A stretch of 64,000 nucleotides of DNA from Flavobacteriaceae bacterium F08102. Lineage in GTDB: Bacteria > Bacteroidota > Bacteroidia > Flavobacteriales > Flavobacteriaceae. Made by a program: the position numbers and the translations under genes. Within the stretch, counting starts at the first letter, position 1. Each line of letters begins with the position of its first letter. Shown here one piece after another: positions 53,867-63,234 of this stretch. The stretch lies in the NCBI GenBank assembly GCA_023015935.1, contig JALKAY010000002.1, positions 310,001 to 374,000 on the forward strand, given 5' to 3'. The notes under the pieces are model-generated. The model did no database searches and was not told the origin of the DNA. It was given only the letters and a program-made list of their open reading frames with translations.

Positions 53867-55933
53867 ATGTCAAGAAAGTCATTACAAAATTTAACGATAG
53901 ATAGTAATCAGGAAACACCAGTAAAATCGTCGTTCAAACACGAGGGGTTTGTTGCTGGTATACCTCCTTATTTACGGGGGCCTTATTCTACGATGTATGT
54001 AAGAAGGCCTTGGACCATTCGTCAATATGCCGGATTTTCAACGGCTGAAGAAAGCAATGCGTTTTATCGACGAAATTTAGCAGCTGGACAAAAGGGACTT
54101 TCAGTGGCTTTTGACTTGGCAACTCATCGCGGCTATGATTCTGATCACGAACGGGTGCAAGGGGATGTAGGGAAAGCAGGGGTTGCGATTGATTCTGTAG
54201 AAGATATGAAGATTCTATTTGATCAAATACCACTTGATCAAATGTCTGTTTCTATGACCATGAATGGAGCTGTTTTACCCATATTAGCTTTCTATATTGT
54301 GGCAGCACAAGAGCAGGGCGTGAAAATGGAAGACCTTTCAGGAACGATACAAAATGACATTTTAAAAGAGTTTATGGTGAGAAATACCTATATCTATCCG
54401 CCTGCACATTCGATGCGGATTATAGCAGATATTTTTAAGTTCACCAGTAATAATATGCCTAAATATAACTCCATTTCAATTTCTGGGTATCATATGCAAG
54501 AAGCTGGAGCTACCCCTGAAATAGAATTAGCATACACCTTGGCAGATGGGTTGGAGTATATCCGTACTGGACTCAAAGCAGGAATGGATATTGATCAATT
54601 TGCCCCTCGGTTGTCCTTTTTTTGGGCTATTGGAATGGATCACTTTAAGGAAATTGCTAAGTTGAGAGCAGGACGAATGCTATGGGCTAAATTGGTTCAA
54701 AGCTTTTCGCCAAAAAGTCAAAAATCTCTAGCCCTTAGAACACATTGTCAAACAAGTGGGTGGAGTTTAACGGCACAAGATCCATTTAATAATGTAGCTC
54801 GTACAACAATTGAAGCGATGGCTGCTGTATTTGGAGGTACGCAAAGTTTACATACCAACGCACTGGATGAAGCCATTGCACTTCCAACCGATTTTTCAGC
54901 GCGCATTGCCAGAAATACGCAAATCTATTTGCAGGAAGAAACCATGATAACTAAAACGGTTGATCCCTGGGGGGGCTCTTATTATGTTGAGGAATTAACA
55001 GCTAAGATTGCTGAAAAAGCTTGGGATTTAATTCAAGAAGTTGAGGAATTAGGAGGAATGACCAAGGCTATTGAAAAAGGGATTCCTAAATTGCGTATTG
55101 AGGAAGCAGCAGCACAAAAACAGGCACGGATAGATAGTGGACAAGACCGTATTATTGGTGTTAATACCTATGAATTAAAAGAAGAAGATCCGTTACATAC
55201 CTTAGAAGTAGACAATGTTGTAGTCCGCGATGCTCAAATTGAACGATTAAAACAAGTAAAGGCAGCTCGCGATTCCAATGCGGTGAAAAAAGCATTGGCA
55301 GATTTGACTGATGCTGCAGCAGGATCTGAAGGAAATTTATTAGCTTTGGCCATAGAGGCAGCTCGGGTACGAGCTACTTTAGGAGAAATTTCATCCGCTT
55401 TAGAAACTGTTTTTGGTAGGTATAAAGCAACAATTAATTCAATCACTGGCGTGTATAGTAAAGCAATAAAAGACGATGACTCCTTTAAAAAGGCGGCTGC
55501 ATTAGCAGATGAATTTGCTACGCTAGAAGGAAGACGGCCCCGAATTATGGTGGCAAAAATGGGGCAAGATGGGCATGATCGCGGAGCCAAAGTAGTGGCA
55601 ACTAGTTTTGCAGATTTAGGCTTCGATGTAGATATTGGCCCACTTTTTCAAACGCCTAAAGAAGCAGCGAAACAAGCTGTTGAAAACGACGTGCATATTC
55701 TCGGAGTTTCTTCCTTAGCCGCTGGACATAAAACCTTGGTTCCTCAAGTATTAGAAGAATTAAAAAAATACGGACGAGAAGATATATTAGTAATTGCGGG
55801 AGGAGTAATTCCGCCACAGGATTATCAATTTTTATTTGACGCTGGTGTTGTAGGAGTTTTTGGTCCAGGAACTAAAATTGCCAAAGCGGCGATTTCAATT
55901 TTAGAAATACTAATTGAAAGTGTACAGGATTAA
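53867..55933 (+). CDS. mutB: Methylmalonyl-CoA mutase large (alpha) subunit
   Basis: A 688-residue catalytic subunit. The N-terminal barrel has [11 protein letters not shown] and [14 protein letters not shown] (substrate binding), and Arg-Thr-His-Cys-Gln-Thr-Ser-Gly near 290. The C-terminal cobalamin domain has the Asp-x-His-x-x-Gly motif (Asp-Gly-His-Asp-Arg-Gly, His570 as cobalt ligand). It isomerises methylmalonyl-CoA and succinyl-CoA with adenosylcobalamin. No cobalamin riboswitch is visible upstream. Confidence 0.96.
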   Translation: MSRKSLQNLTIDSNQETPVKSSFKHEGFVAGIPPYLRGPYSTMYVRRPWTIRQYAGFSTAEESNAFYRRNLAAGQKGLSVAFDLATHRGYDSDHERVQGDVGKAGVAIDSVEDMKILFDQIPLDQMSVSMTMNGAVLPILAFYIVAAQEQGVKMEDLSGTIQNDILKEFMVRNTYIYPPAHSMRIIADIFKFTSNNMPKYNSISISGYHMQEAGATPEIELAYTLADGLEYIRTGLKAGMDIDQFAPRLSFFWAIGMDHFKEIAKLRAGRMLWAKLVQSFSPKSQKSLALRTHCQTSGWSLTAQDPFNNVARTTIEAMAAVFGGTQSLHTNALDEAIALPTDFSARIARNTQIYLQEETMITKTVDPWGGSYYVEELTAKIAEKAWDLIQEVEELGGMTKAIEKGIPKLRIEEAAAQKQARIDSGQDRIIGVNTYELKEEDPLHTLEVDNVVVRDAQIERLKQVKAARDSNAVKKALADLTDAAAGSEGNLLALAIEAARVRATLGEISSALETVFGRYKATINSITGVYSKAIKDDDSFKKAAALADEFATLEGRRPRIMVAKMGQDGHDRGAKVVATSFADLGFDVDIGPLFQTPKEAAKQAVENDVHILGVSSLAAGHKTLVPQVLEELKKYGREDILVIAGGVIPPQDYQFLFDAGVVGVFGPGTKIAKAAISILEILIESVQD

Positions 55934-56049
55934 CCGTGTTAAGGATTATTTAAGTGCAGAGCGCAATCCGCTATATTCAATTAATAACATACCAGTTTCG
56001 AGGCATTAATTGAGATTTTGCGTGTCCAGTTCTTCGGTAATGTGACGGG

Positions 56050-56892
56050 CTATTTGGTGTTTTTTAGGAGTCGAATACCATCTTCTTCTAAGCTTATCTT
56101 GCGTGCTTTGTACAAGCCGCCAATGGTTTTCTTAAAGGCTTTTTTACTCATTCCTAAGATTGCCGCAATGTCTGCAGGTGCACTTTTATCTGTCAATGCT
56201 AAAAAGCCATCGTGAGCTGATAAAGTTTGTAAAATTTTGTCGCTATACGTGTCAATGACTTGCCTGAAACCGAGCTTTTGAATGGAAATGTCAAGCTGAT
56301 TATCCTCACGGACCTTTTTGACATAGGCAGGCATTCGATCTCCGACACGAAGTGTGGTAAAGATTTCATTGTCATAGATTAATCCTTCGTGCTCGTCATT
56401 TACAATTACGGTATATCCCAAATCTGTTTTTTTAAGAATAAGAATTTCTACTTCATCGCCTTCGTTGACTGTGATATGGATGTTTTGAAGTTGGTCTTCT
56501 ATTTTAGTGGTAGCAAAAAGGCGTCCTGAATCATCGATGTCTAAATAGACTACATACCATCTACCTTCTGAAAGATCGCGACGCTGTTCACTAAATGGTA
56601 AGAGGATGTCTTTATCTAACCCCCAGTTTAAAAATGCACCTACTTTAGTCATGGCAGTTACTTGTAACAAAGCAAATCCGTATAAGGTTATTTTGGGGGT
56701 TTGTGTAGTGGCTATTTTTTTACCGTTATTTCCGTGGTATACAAATATGCGGAGTGAATCGCCTATTTCAGTTCCTTTTGGAATGAACTTGGTAGGTAAA
56801 CACACTAGTTCTCCTTCGTTGTCCTTTAACTGTAGTCCGTCTTCTGTTTGCTTTACTACCGTTAAATTATTGTATTTTCCTACCTCAATCAT
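56050..56892 (-). CDS. CvfB-like S1-domain RNA-binding protein
   Basis: A 280-residue protein built of S1-like OB folds and a C-terminal winged helix, as in Staphylococcus CvfB/YitL. Signs are Tyr-Gly-Phe-Ala-Leu-Leu-Gln-Val near 70, Val-Gly-Ala-Phe-Leu-Asn-Trp-Gly-Leu-Asp-Lys-Asp-Ile-Leu-Leu-Pro near 85 (an S1 core), Gly-Asp-Arg-Met-Pro-Ala-Tyr-Val-Lys near 183, and Ile-Leu-Gly-Met-Ser-Lys-Lys-Ala-Phe-Lys-Lys near 245 for the winged helix. It is thought to bind RNA in the cytoplasm. Its role in this group is not known. It stands alone, convergent with mutB. Confidence 0.88.
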   Translation of the reverse strand: MIEVGKYNNLTVVKQTEDGLQLKDNEGELVCLPTKFIPKGTEIGDSLRIFVYHGNNGKKIATTQTPKITLYGFALLQVTAMTKVGAFLNWGLDKDILLPFSEQRRDLSEGRWYVVYLDIDDSGRLFATTKIEDQLQNIHITVNEGDEVEILILKKTDLGYTVIVNDEHEGLIYDNEIFTTLRVGDRMPAYVKKVREDNQLDISIQKLGFRQVIDTYSDKILQTLSAHDGFLALTDKSAPADIAAILGMSKKAFKKTIGGLYKARKISLEEDGIRLLKNTK

Positions 56893-57004
56893 GCTTTACT
56901 TATTTTTGCAAAATTACGGTTTCTTTCTTCAATGAAGCTTAAAACTAATCAAATTTGTCTTTCGATAAAGAAGAAGCATCGTTTGTGTTTCCTATCGTCT
57001 TATT

Positions 57005-57634
57005 TTATGAATTTTTATCTTTTTTGATTGGCGGGGGAATCATCGGCAGTGATATGTTGTATTTCACCGCAATGAGTCTTATGGCAATAACAACGGATGT
57101 TGTAAAGATATAGGCCACATTAGATGATAAGGATAAATGGTGAGAAATCATAAACGCAATTGCACCCACTAGGCAGGCACTGGCATAAATTTCTTTTCTA
57201 AAAATGACAGGAATGTCATTACATAAAATATCCCTAATAACCCCTCCAAAGGTTGCTGTAGTCACCCCCAATGCAATTGAAATGACGGGGTGTAAACCTT
57301 GTTGAATCCCAATTTCAGTACCGATGATGGTGAAAATGCCCAAGCCTATGGTGTCAAATAAAAATAATGTTTTACTCAAATAGGAGATATAATTTCTGAT
57401 AATCAACGCAAATATGGTGGCAAAGATAATAACGTAGACATAATGTAAATCGAGCATCCATCCTACAGGTGTTCTGCCAATCAAAACGTCTCTAAGGGTC
57501 CCACCCCCAATGGCCGTTACAAAGGCGATAATAAAAATTCCAAAGGGATCAAGGCGTTTGTTTAATGCGGCCAAGGTGCCAGACATTGCAAAAGCAATGG
57601 TTCCCGTTAGATCTAAAGCATAAAAGATGGTCAT
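57005..57634 (-). CDS. TRIC/UPF0126 family membrane channel protein
   Basis: A 209-residue membrane protein with about seven helices arranged as two pseudo-repeats. Each repeat has a Gly-rich signature: Gly-Gly-Gly-Thr-Leu-Arg-Asp-Val-Leu near 43 and Thr-Phe-Gly-Gly-Val-Ile-Arg-Asp-Ile-Leu near 128. Bacterial members (YicG/YadS type) are related to trimeric intracellular cation channels and have also been called glycine transporter proteins. The transported ion is not certain here. It appears to be a single-gene unit. Confidence 0.9.
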   Translation of the reverse strand: MTIFYALDLTGTIAFAMSGTLAALNKRLDPFGIFIIAFVTAIGGGTLRDVLIGRTPVGWMLDLHYVYVIIFATIFALIIRNYISYLSKTLFLFDTIGLGIFTIIGTEIGIQQGLHPVISIALGVTTATFGGVIRDILCNDIPVIFRKEIYASACLVGAIAFMISHHLSLSSNVAYIFTTSVVIAIRLIAVKYNISLPMIPPPIKKDKNS

Positions 57635-57778
57635 AGTGTTGGGTGCTGTTTAGATGGGTCAAGCCAGAAAATGATTTCCAAAAGAATCCAAGAATCGTGT
57701 AGTAAGACACGTTATGCGACCAATCATACCTAGGATGCTATGTTTCATTTTACCGGTGTTAGAAGGGGCTAAATATAG

Positions 57779-57816
57779 CAAAAAAAAAACCGAAGTACTT
57801 AAAAAGCACTTCGGTT
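57779..57816 (-). terminator. Rho-independent terminator after the gene at 57844
   Basis: Stem AACCGAAGT / ACTTCGGTT (57788-57796 and 57808-57816) is followed on the minus strand by a run of nine T. Confidence 0.85.
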
Positions 57817-57843
57817 CATATATAAATTACGTGTAAAATAATA

Positions 57844-58656
57844 TTATTCGATAGTAGGCGTTACACTTGCTGTTTTTATTTCAATTGACTGTAAAGCTTG
57901 TTTTTCAGTGCTTTTTGAAAAGGTAAACTTATCATCTAATTTTATTTGAAGTAATTGATGGTCATCACTTACCCAAAAATAAGATTTTTTAATGCCTTTC
58001 CCTTGGTGCACAAATTTATGTGTTTTTGTAGTTACACCTTGAACACTAATTTCTTCTAAACCAAGATAGTTTACTGTTTGGTTCATGTTAACGTATAATT
58101 TTGTTTCATCCAGTGAATTGAAAATAAAAGTACCTTTTCTTGAAAACTCTAAATTTGGTATGATTGACCATAAATTAAATGAAGGCACGGTTCGCTCAGG
58201 AATTTTTAAGGTTGCGTTGTACTTCGCGAAAGCAAATTTCTGAATATCTGGATCTTTTTCGAGCTGATCGACAAAATCTCCTTGGAAATTCCAAAACGAA
58301 ACACCATTTTTTACTGTTTTAATTCGTGTACCTGTAAACGTAACAGGCTTAATCTCTGAATCAATGGTTCCGGTGAATTTAAATCGTGATGGGAAGAGTA
58401 ATTTTTTATCATCGTTTGTACTAACCAATGTGAAATTTAATTGTTCGTCGTCAAATTTCGCAACGACTTCAGTGGTTAACACAGTTTTGTTATCTACTGT
58501 AGATTCCTCAATTTTAATATACCCTTCGGTATCGTTAGATGTATACCAAGAAGTGGTTTTTGTATCTTGGTTTTGTGGTTTCGTGTCGTGGTCCGATTGC
58601 GCTTGTAAATTAAATACAAGACACAGTCCTGCTACTATTAAGGGGAGTTTCTTCAT
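57844..58656 (-). CDS. Exported beta-rich protein, DUF3108-like
   Basis: A 270-residue protein with a signal peptide (cleavage near Asn-Leu-Gln-Ala-Gln). The rest is predicted to be mostly beta strand without Cys or an enzyme motif. A stretch near 214-245 (Thr-His-Lys-Phe-Val-His-Gln-Gly-Lys-Gly, Tyr-Phe-Trp-Val-Ser-Asp-Asp-His-Gln-Leu-Leu) resembles the end of DUF3108-type periplasmic proteins, but I am not sure of the family. It is a single-gene unit with its own terminator. Function is unknown. Confidence 0.65.
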   Translation of the reverse strand: MKKLPLIVAGLCLVFNLQAQSDHDTKPQNQDTKTTSWYTSNDTEGYIKIEESTVDNKTVLTTEVVAKFDDEQLNFTLVSTNDDKKLLFPSRFKFTGTIDSEIKPVTFTGTRIKTVKNGVSFWNFQGDFVDQLEKDPDIQKFAFAKYNATLKIPERTVPSFNLWSIIPNLEFSRKGTFIFNSLDETKLYVNMNQTVNYLGLEEISVQGVTTKTHKFVHQGKGIKKSYFWVSDDHQLLQIKLDDKFTFSKSTEKQALQSIEIKTASVTPTIE

Positions 58657-58785
58657 TATAGATGATTTAAGTTAACTATTATTCTACACCAGTAAAACAA
58701 CTATCGGACCAGAATTCCTACTAGTTTTTACTAGAAATAACAAAAATACATCATAAAAATCTGAAAATAAATACTTTGTGGTCAA

Positions 58786-60996
58786 TTATTTTTTAGAAGA
58801 ACGTTGTTCTCGACGCACTTTTCTTCGTTCTTTCCGTTCTGCTTTTCGTTGTTCCTTATCGTAGGAACTTTTAGTTCCTTTGAAAATTCCATTTAGGAAT
58901 TTGTTTAAGCCGGTATCTTCGCGATAGTCTTCACAGTCAATATCACTAACACTTAATTCAAATGGTTGTTGGTATCTATGCTGAAATCCTTGAAGGGTTT
59001 TTGCTACTAAAGGCAAGGCTAATTTACTTCCAGAACCATTTGCTCCATTGGTAAACCGTATACTTGGATCAGAAGCACCAACCCGGGTAACAAATACAAT
59101 TTTAGGTGTGTATGCCGCAAACCAAGCATCCGAATAATCTTGTGAAGTCCCCGTTTTACCAGCTAAAGGAATTGTAATGCCATAGCGATTTACCATAGAG
59201 GTCCCAGTCCCTTCTTGTATGGCTTTTTGAAGCATCATCGATAGTTGATTTGCGACTTCCTTTGATAAAACACGTTGCTGTTGTTGTTTTAATTGTTTGT
59301 TTTGGTAGATAATTTTTCCAGTGGCTGTTTTAATCGAAATGATAGATTGCGGTTTAACTTTATATCCGCCATTAGCAAAACTACTATAGGCTATGGCCGT
59401 TTCGTAAATGCTTGCTGTTCCGGTACCAAGTGCACTGGCAGGTTTGTTCTCTAAGGGTTGGCTAAATCCTAGCTTGTTCCATAGTTCTTGAATTCTTGAG
59501 AAGGGAGTTTGAAGAAATAGATTCACTGTGGGGATATTCATCGATTTAGCTAAGGCGGCTGCCATGGTATATTTTCCACCACTGGTTTTGTCATAATTTT
59601 GTGGTTGCCAATTTGCGTAATCTTTTAAGTCCTTTGCTTCGTTTTCTAAATAGGTACAAGGGGTCATATCACCTGCTAATGCTGCGGCATAGAGAATTGG
59701 TTTAAAGGTTGATGCCATTTGTCGCTGAGCGTAGATTTGATCGTAGGGTTGTGTCTGGTAGTCTATTCCACCTACATACGCCTTTATTGCACCTGTATTT
59801 GGATCTAAAGCGAGTAAGCCTGCCTGTAGTAGTTGAATGCTATTTCGAAGACTGTCTTTTACACTTACTGAATCTTTTTTGAAACCATCCCATTGAAAGA
59901 GTAGTCTATTTTTACGTGCGTTGTTTTTGAACTTTCCTTGTCGATATGCGATTTCGACACGTTGATTTAATAATTTGCGTTGTTCCTTCTGCCGATATTG
60001 AGCGTTTAATTTTTTTTGCATGGTTGCCAAATGTGAACTAAACGCTTGGTTGGCATTGGTTTGTAAGGAGTAATCTAAAGTCGTCGTAATGACTAACCCA
60101 TCGGTTAAGAGGTTTAAATGATCTTTATGGGTCGCATTGTATTGAGTAAGTATGCGATCAATGTCTTTTTTTACTTGAATTAAAAAATAATTAGCTGGAC
60201 CTTCAGCAGCAAGATTGGCATAATCTAATTGAAGTGGTCGCTGTTGTAACGAATCTTTAACCTGAGGCGTGAGATATCCATATTTTTCCATCTGTGAGAG
60301 TACCACATTTCGTCGTTTAAGTGCATTTTCGGGATAGAGCCTAGGGTTGTAATAGTTGTTTGCTTTCAATAGTCCTATTAAAACAGCACCTTGCTCTATG
60401 CGTAAGGAATCAATAGGGCGGTTAAAAAAACGTCTTGAAGCAGCTTCTATTCCATATATATTCTCTCCAAAAGGGACTGTATTTAAATACAGAGCTAGGA
60501 TTTCTTCTTTGGTGTAGATTTTTTCTAAACGATATGCTAAAAATCCCTCTTTGGCTTTATTGACTAACATGGTTAATACACCATGCCGTTCACGACCATA
60601 CATGTTTTTGGCAAGTTGTTGATTTATGGTGCTGCCACCTCCAGCGTTCTTTTTATTGAGTAAGATGCTTTTAAAAAGAACACGTAATAAACTTCTAGAG
60701 TCAACCCCTTCATGTTCAAAGTACCGAGCGTCTTCAGTGGCAACTAAGGCATTTACAATGTGGGAAGGAAGATCAGAAAAGTCAATATTTGTCCGGTTTT
60801 GATCAAAATATTTCCCTAGAATTTCTCCATCTGAAGAAAGAACGAGGCTAGCCGTTTGGTTTTTAAAATCTTTTAATTGTTCTATCGTGTGCAATGGGCC
60901 AAAAACGCCATTATAAACAGCGGCTAGAAATAGGCCAATCAATAAGCAAAATACAAAAGTACTGATGAGTACATAGTTAATTATTTTCTTAAACAT
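58786..60996 (-). CDS. Class A penicillin-binding protein (transglycosylase and transpeptidase)
   Basis: A 736-residue bifunctional peptidoglycan synthase with an N-terminal membrane helix (about 8-29). The glycosyltransferase-51 domain has Thr-Glu-Asp-Ala-Arg-Tyr-Phe-Glu-His-Glu-Gly (catalytic Glu88) and Gly-Gly-Ser-Thr-Ile-Asn-Gln-Gln. The transpeptidase domain has Ser-Thr-Phe-Lys (Ser429), Ser-Met-Asn (485-487) and Lys-Thr-Gly (614-616). It polymerises glycan strands and cross-links stem peptides. The C-terminus is a very basic tail (Arg-Lys-Ala-Glu-Arg repeats). An exact TAGATTTG lies 25 bp upstream. Confidence 0.95.
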   Translation of the reverse strand: MFKKIINYVLISTFVFCLLIGLFLAAVYNGVFGPLHTIEQLKDFKNQTASLVLSSDGEILGKYFDQNRTNIDFSDLPSHIVNALVATEDARYFEHEGVDSRSLLRVLFKSILLNKKNAGGGSTINQQLAKNMYGRERHGVLTMLVNKAKEGFLAYRLEKIYTKEEILALYLNTVPFGENIYGIEAASRRFFNRPIDSLRIEQGAVLIGLLKANNYYNPRLYPENALKRRNVVLSQMEKYGYLTPQVKDSLQQRPLQLDYANLAAEGPANYFLIQVKKDIDRILTQYNATHKDHLNLLTDGLVITTTLDYSLQTNANQAFSSHLATMQKKLNAQYRQKEQRKLLNQRVEIAYRQGKFKNNARKNRLLFQWDGFKKDSVSVKDSLRNSIQLLQAGLLALDPNTGAIKAYVGGIDYQTQPYDQIYAQRQMASTFKPILYAAALAGDMTPCTYLENEAKDLKDYANWQPQNYDKTSGGKYTMAAALAKSMNIPTVNLFLQTPFSRIQELWNKLGFSQPLENKPASALGTGTASIYETAIAYSSFANGGYKVKPQSIISIKTATGKIIYQNKQLKQQQQRVLSKEVANQLSMMLQKAIQEGTGTSMVNRYGITIPLAGKTGTSQDYSDAWFAAYTPKIVFVTRVGASDPSIRFTNGANGSGSKLALPLVAKTLQGFQHRYQQPFELSVSDIDCEDYREDTGLNKFLNGIFKGTKSSYDKEQRKAERKERRKVRREQRSSKK

Positions 60997-61020
60997 TTGG
61001 GCTGAAGATTAGATTTGGCG

Positions 61021-61028
61021 CAAATCTA
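61021..61028 (-). promoter_or_regulatory. Candidate -7 promoter element of the penicillin-binding protein gene
   Basis: TAGATTTG on the minus strand matches TAnnTTTG exactly, 25 bp before the ATG at 60996. I see no well-spaced -33 TTTG. Confidence 0.45.
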
Positions 61029-61116
61029 CAACCCAAAGTTAAAGAAATTCTGAAATTTCATGAGGGGTAAAAATCTTGTGAAGATTATTTGATGTAATAA
61101 AATTGAGATTGTATTC

Positions 61117-61146
61117 TTTGGTTTCAAGAAACATTACGTAATTTTG
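61117..61146 (+). promoter_or_regulatory. Bacteroidota-type promoter (TTTG-N18-TAnnTTTG)
   Basis: TTTG at 61117-61120, 18 bp, then TAATTTTG at 61139-61146. This fits the flavobacterial -33/-7 consensus. It lies 22 bp before the ATG at 61168, and shows that an in-frame TTG at 61144 is part of the promoter. Confidence 0.7.
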
Positions 61147-61167
61147 CAGTCCAAAAAAACATACCTC

Positions 61168-61683
61168 ATGTTCAATAAAAATATAAAATTACTCTTAGCT
61201 ATTGCCATATTTGCCTATGCAATTTATGAATTTACAGATAAACACATAGGGAATGGAATAGCGCTTATCTTTTTGTCTTTGATTTTTGTCTTTTTCTACT
61301 TTAAGAATGAGTTTATTCTCCTTTCTTTTATGCGCTTGAGAAAACAAGATTTTGCAGGTGCACAGAAATGGTTAAATTATATTAAGAATCCGTCTGGAGC
61401 TTTGGTTAGAAAGCAACAGGGATATTATAATTTTTTACACGGAATTATGGTATCTCAAACCAATTTAACGCAAGCTGAGAAATATTTTAAAAAGGCACTT
61501 AAATTAGGGTTGTCAATGAGTCATGACCGCGCGATGGCTACGTTACAGTTAGCAGGGGTGGCAATGACGAAAAGAAGAAAAAGAGAAGCAACGGCATTGA
61601 TGGCAGAAGCTAAAAAATTAGATAAGCACGGAGTGTTAGCTGAGCAAATAAAAATGATGAAGGAGCAAATGAAAAGGCTCTAA
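61168..61683 (+). CDS. Membrane protein with TPR-like repeats, function unknown
   Basis: A 171-residue protein with two N-terminal transmembrane helices (about 5-22 and 27-46) and a cytoplasmic helical region with TPR-like units (Gly-Tyr-Tyr-Asn-Phe-Leu-His-Gly near 88; Ala-Glu-Lys-Tyr-Phe-Lys-Lys-Ala-Leu-Lys-Leu-Gly near 104). I chose the ATG at 61168 because the promoter -7 element covers the alternative upstream TTG. It is convergent with rpmE2 and shares a two-way terminator with it. I do not recognise a specific family. Confidence 0.75.
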   Translation: MFNKNIKLLLAIAIFAYAIYEFTDKHIGNGIALIFLSLIFVFFYFKNEFILLSFMRLRKQDFAGAQKWLNYIKNPSGALVRKQQGYYNFLHGIMVSQTNLTQAEKYFKKALKLGLSMSHDRAMATLQLAGVAMTKRRKREATALMAEAKKLDKHGVLAEQIKMMKEQMKRL

Positions 61684-61755
61684 GTGAATGGCAGAACGGA
61701 ATTCAAAAGCGTACTAGCGCTATAATATTAGGAAATAAAAAAACGCTTAGGAAAT

Positions 61756-61794
61756 AAAAAAAAACCTCGAAACATGAATATTTCGAGGTTTTTT
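61756..61794. terminator. Two-way terminator between the TPR protein gene and rpmE2
   Basis: The stem AAAAACCTCGAAA / TTTCGAGGTTTTT with a 7-nt loop is flanked by A runs on the left and T runs on the right, so it can end both convergent transcripts. Confidence 0.85.
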
Positions 61795-61819
61795 AATGCT
61801 AGTAGTAAAAAACAAAAAT

Positions 61820-62074
61820 TTATTTTTTAAACTTAGCGTATTTATTTTTGAACTTGTCAATTCGACCAGCACTATCTACTAATTTCACTTTTCCAGTATA
61901 GTATGGGTGTGACGTTCTTGATATTTCCAATTTGATCAACGGATATTCTACCCCATCAACTTCCAACGTCTCCTTAGAATCAGCAGTTGATTTTGTTAAA
62001 AAGACATCGTCATTAGACATGTCTTTAAACGCTACTATTCTATAATTTTCTGGATGAATTCCTTTTTTCATCAT
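61820..62074 (-). CDS. rpmE2: 50S ribosomal protein L31 type B
   Basis: An 84-residue protein that begins Met-Lys-Lys-Gly-Ile-His-Pro-Glu-Asn-Tyr-Arg and contains Thr-Ser-His-Pro-Tyr-Tyr-Thr-Gly-Lys, the pattern of type B L31. It has no Cys residues, so it is the zinc-independent form, common as the only L31 in Bacteroidota. A second ATG one codon later (62071) is the more usual start. It is part of the large ribosomal subunit. Confidence 0.96.
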   Translation of the reverse strand: MMKKGIHPENYRIVAFKDMSNDDVFLTKSTADSKETLEVDGVEYPLIKLEISRTSHPYYTGKVKLVDSAGRIDKFKNKYAKFKK

Positions 62075-62136
62075 ATTTTGTTTTAAATGATATTAAATTT
62101 AGCCCTATTTTTATATTAAAAAAAATACCTGACTAT

Positions 62137-62166
62137 TTTGAGACTGCAAATTTAATACTATTTTTG
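62137..62166 (+). promoter_or_regulatory. Bacteroidota-type promoter (TTTG-N18-TAnnTTTG)
   Basis: TTTG at 62137-62140, 18 bp, then TATTTTTG at 62159-62166. It lies 19 bp before the ATG at 62185. The spacing is identical to the promoter at 61117, and it rules out an in-frame TTG at 62164 as the start. Confidence 0.7.
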
Positions 62167-62184
62167 AAAATTCAAACATATCAG

Positions 62185-63207
62185 ATGAAAAAAATAACTT
62201 CCTTTTCCCTTTTTCTTTTTTTAATGGGATTAACCCAGTCATGTGGTAATGCATATAAACTCGAATTAAGCTCACCAAAGCGTATAAAAATTAATGAAAA
62301 ATTGTCGATTTCGGTTTCTGAAAAAAATAAAAAGCCAATTGATTCAGTGCGGTATTATATTGATGGAGAGCGGATTGAGAATCATATTGATATAGATATT
62401 TCGGATAGTAGATTAGGAAAACACGCTGTTTCTGCTACGGTATTTTTTGGAAATCAACAGAAGCAGTTAACGAATACAATTTATTATTTAGCAGATCGCT
62501 TAGCTGAAATTTATACGTACGAAATTGTCAATACGTACCCACATGATCCAAATGCTTTTACACAAGGCTTAGAATACCACGATGGTTACCTCTATGAAAC
62601 GACAGGACAAAGAGGAGAATCTAGCTTGCGTAAAGTAGATATTTCTACCGGAAAAGTCGTGCAAAAACTTGATTTAGACGATATGTATTTTGGTGAAGGT
62701 ATGACTATTTTCCAAAATAAAATTTACATGTTGACCTGGCAGAGTAAAGTTGGTTTTGTTTTTGATTTACATAGTTTCGATAAATTAAAAGAGTTTTCCT
62801 ATAATGAGAGTAAAGAAGGGTGGGGGCTTGCGCATAATGGTGAAAAATTAATTAAGTCTGATGGTACAGAACGTCTTTGGTTCTTAAATCCTGAAACCCT
62901 AGAAGAGGAAGGGTTCATTGAGGTATATGCGCATAATGGAAAAGTAACCATGCTTAATGAATTGGAGTATTTTAACGATCGAATCTATGCAAATAAATGG
63001 CAAACTAACAGTATTGTAATTATAAATCCTAAAAACGGTATGGTCGAGGCAATTGTAGACCTTAAAGGATTGCAAGAAAAATCTGGTCAAACGGGTGATG
63101 ATAATATATTAAATGGCATTGCTTATGATGCTGAAAATGATCGACTTTTTGTGACTGGTAAAGATTGGAATAAGCTCTACGAAATAAAGTTGTTAAAAAA
63201 ACAATAA
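62185..63207 (+). CDS. Glutaminyl-peptide cyclotransferase (glutamine cyclotransferase) lipoprotein
   Basis: A 340-residue lipoprotein with lipobox Leu-Thr-Gln-Ser-Cys (Cys20), a short Ig-like N-terminal part, and from about residue 115 a five-bladed beta-propeller of the plant/bacterial glutaminyl cyclase family. Diagnostic parts are Tyr-Pro-His-Asp-Pro-Asn-Ala-Phe-Thr-Gln-Gly-Leu-Glu-Tyr, Gly-Glu-Gly-Met-Thr, Gly-Trp-Gly-Leu-Ala, Asn-Glu-Leu-Glu-Tyr and Leu-Asn-Gly-Ile-Ala-Tyr. These enzymes turn N-terminal Gln of peptides into pyroglutamate, here probably at the periplasm or surface. It is divergent from rpmE2, with its own promoter. Confidence 0.92.
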   Translation: MKKITSFSLFLFLMGLTQSCGNAYKLELSSPKRIKINEKLSISVSEKNKKPIDSVRYYIDGERIENHIDIDISDSRLGKHAVSATVFFGNQQKQLTNTIYYLADRLAEIYTYEIVNTYPHDPNAFTQGLEYHDGYLYETTGQRGESSLRKVDISTGKVVQKLDLDDMYFGEGMTIFQNKIYMLTWQSKVGFVFDLHSFDKLKEFSYNESKEGWGLAHNGEKLIKSDGTERLWFLNPETLEEEGFIEVYAHNGKVTMLNELEYFNDRIYANKWQTNSIVIINPKNGMVEAIVDLKGLQEKSGQTGDDNILNGIAYDAENDRLFVTGKDWNKLYEIKLLKKQ

Positions 63208-63234
63208 CATAGCCCTTAAAGGGGTTATCATATT

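Noticed and set aside
52437-55933. Cobalamin riboswitch upstream of the mutase genes
   Set aside because: The gaps before mutA (5 bp) and mutB (74 bp) are too short and hold no B12-box-like sequence.
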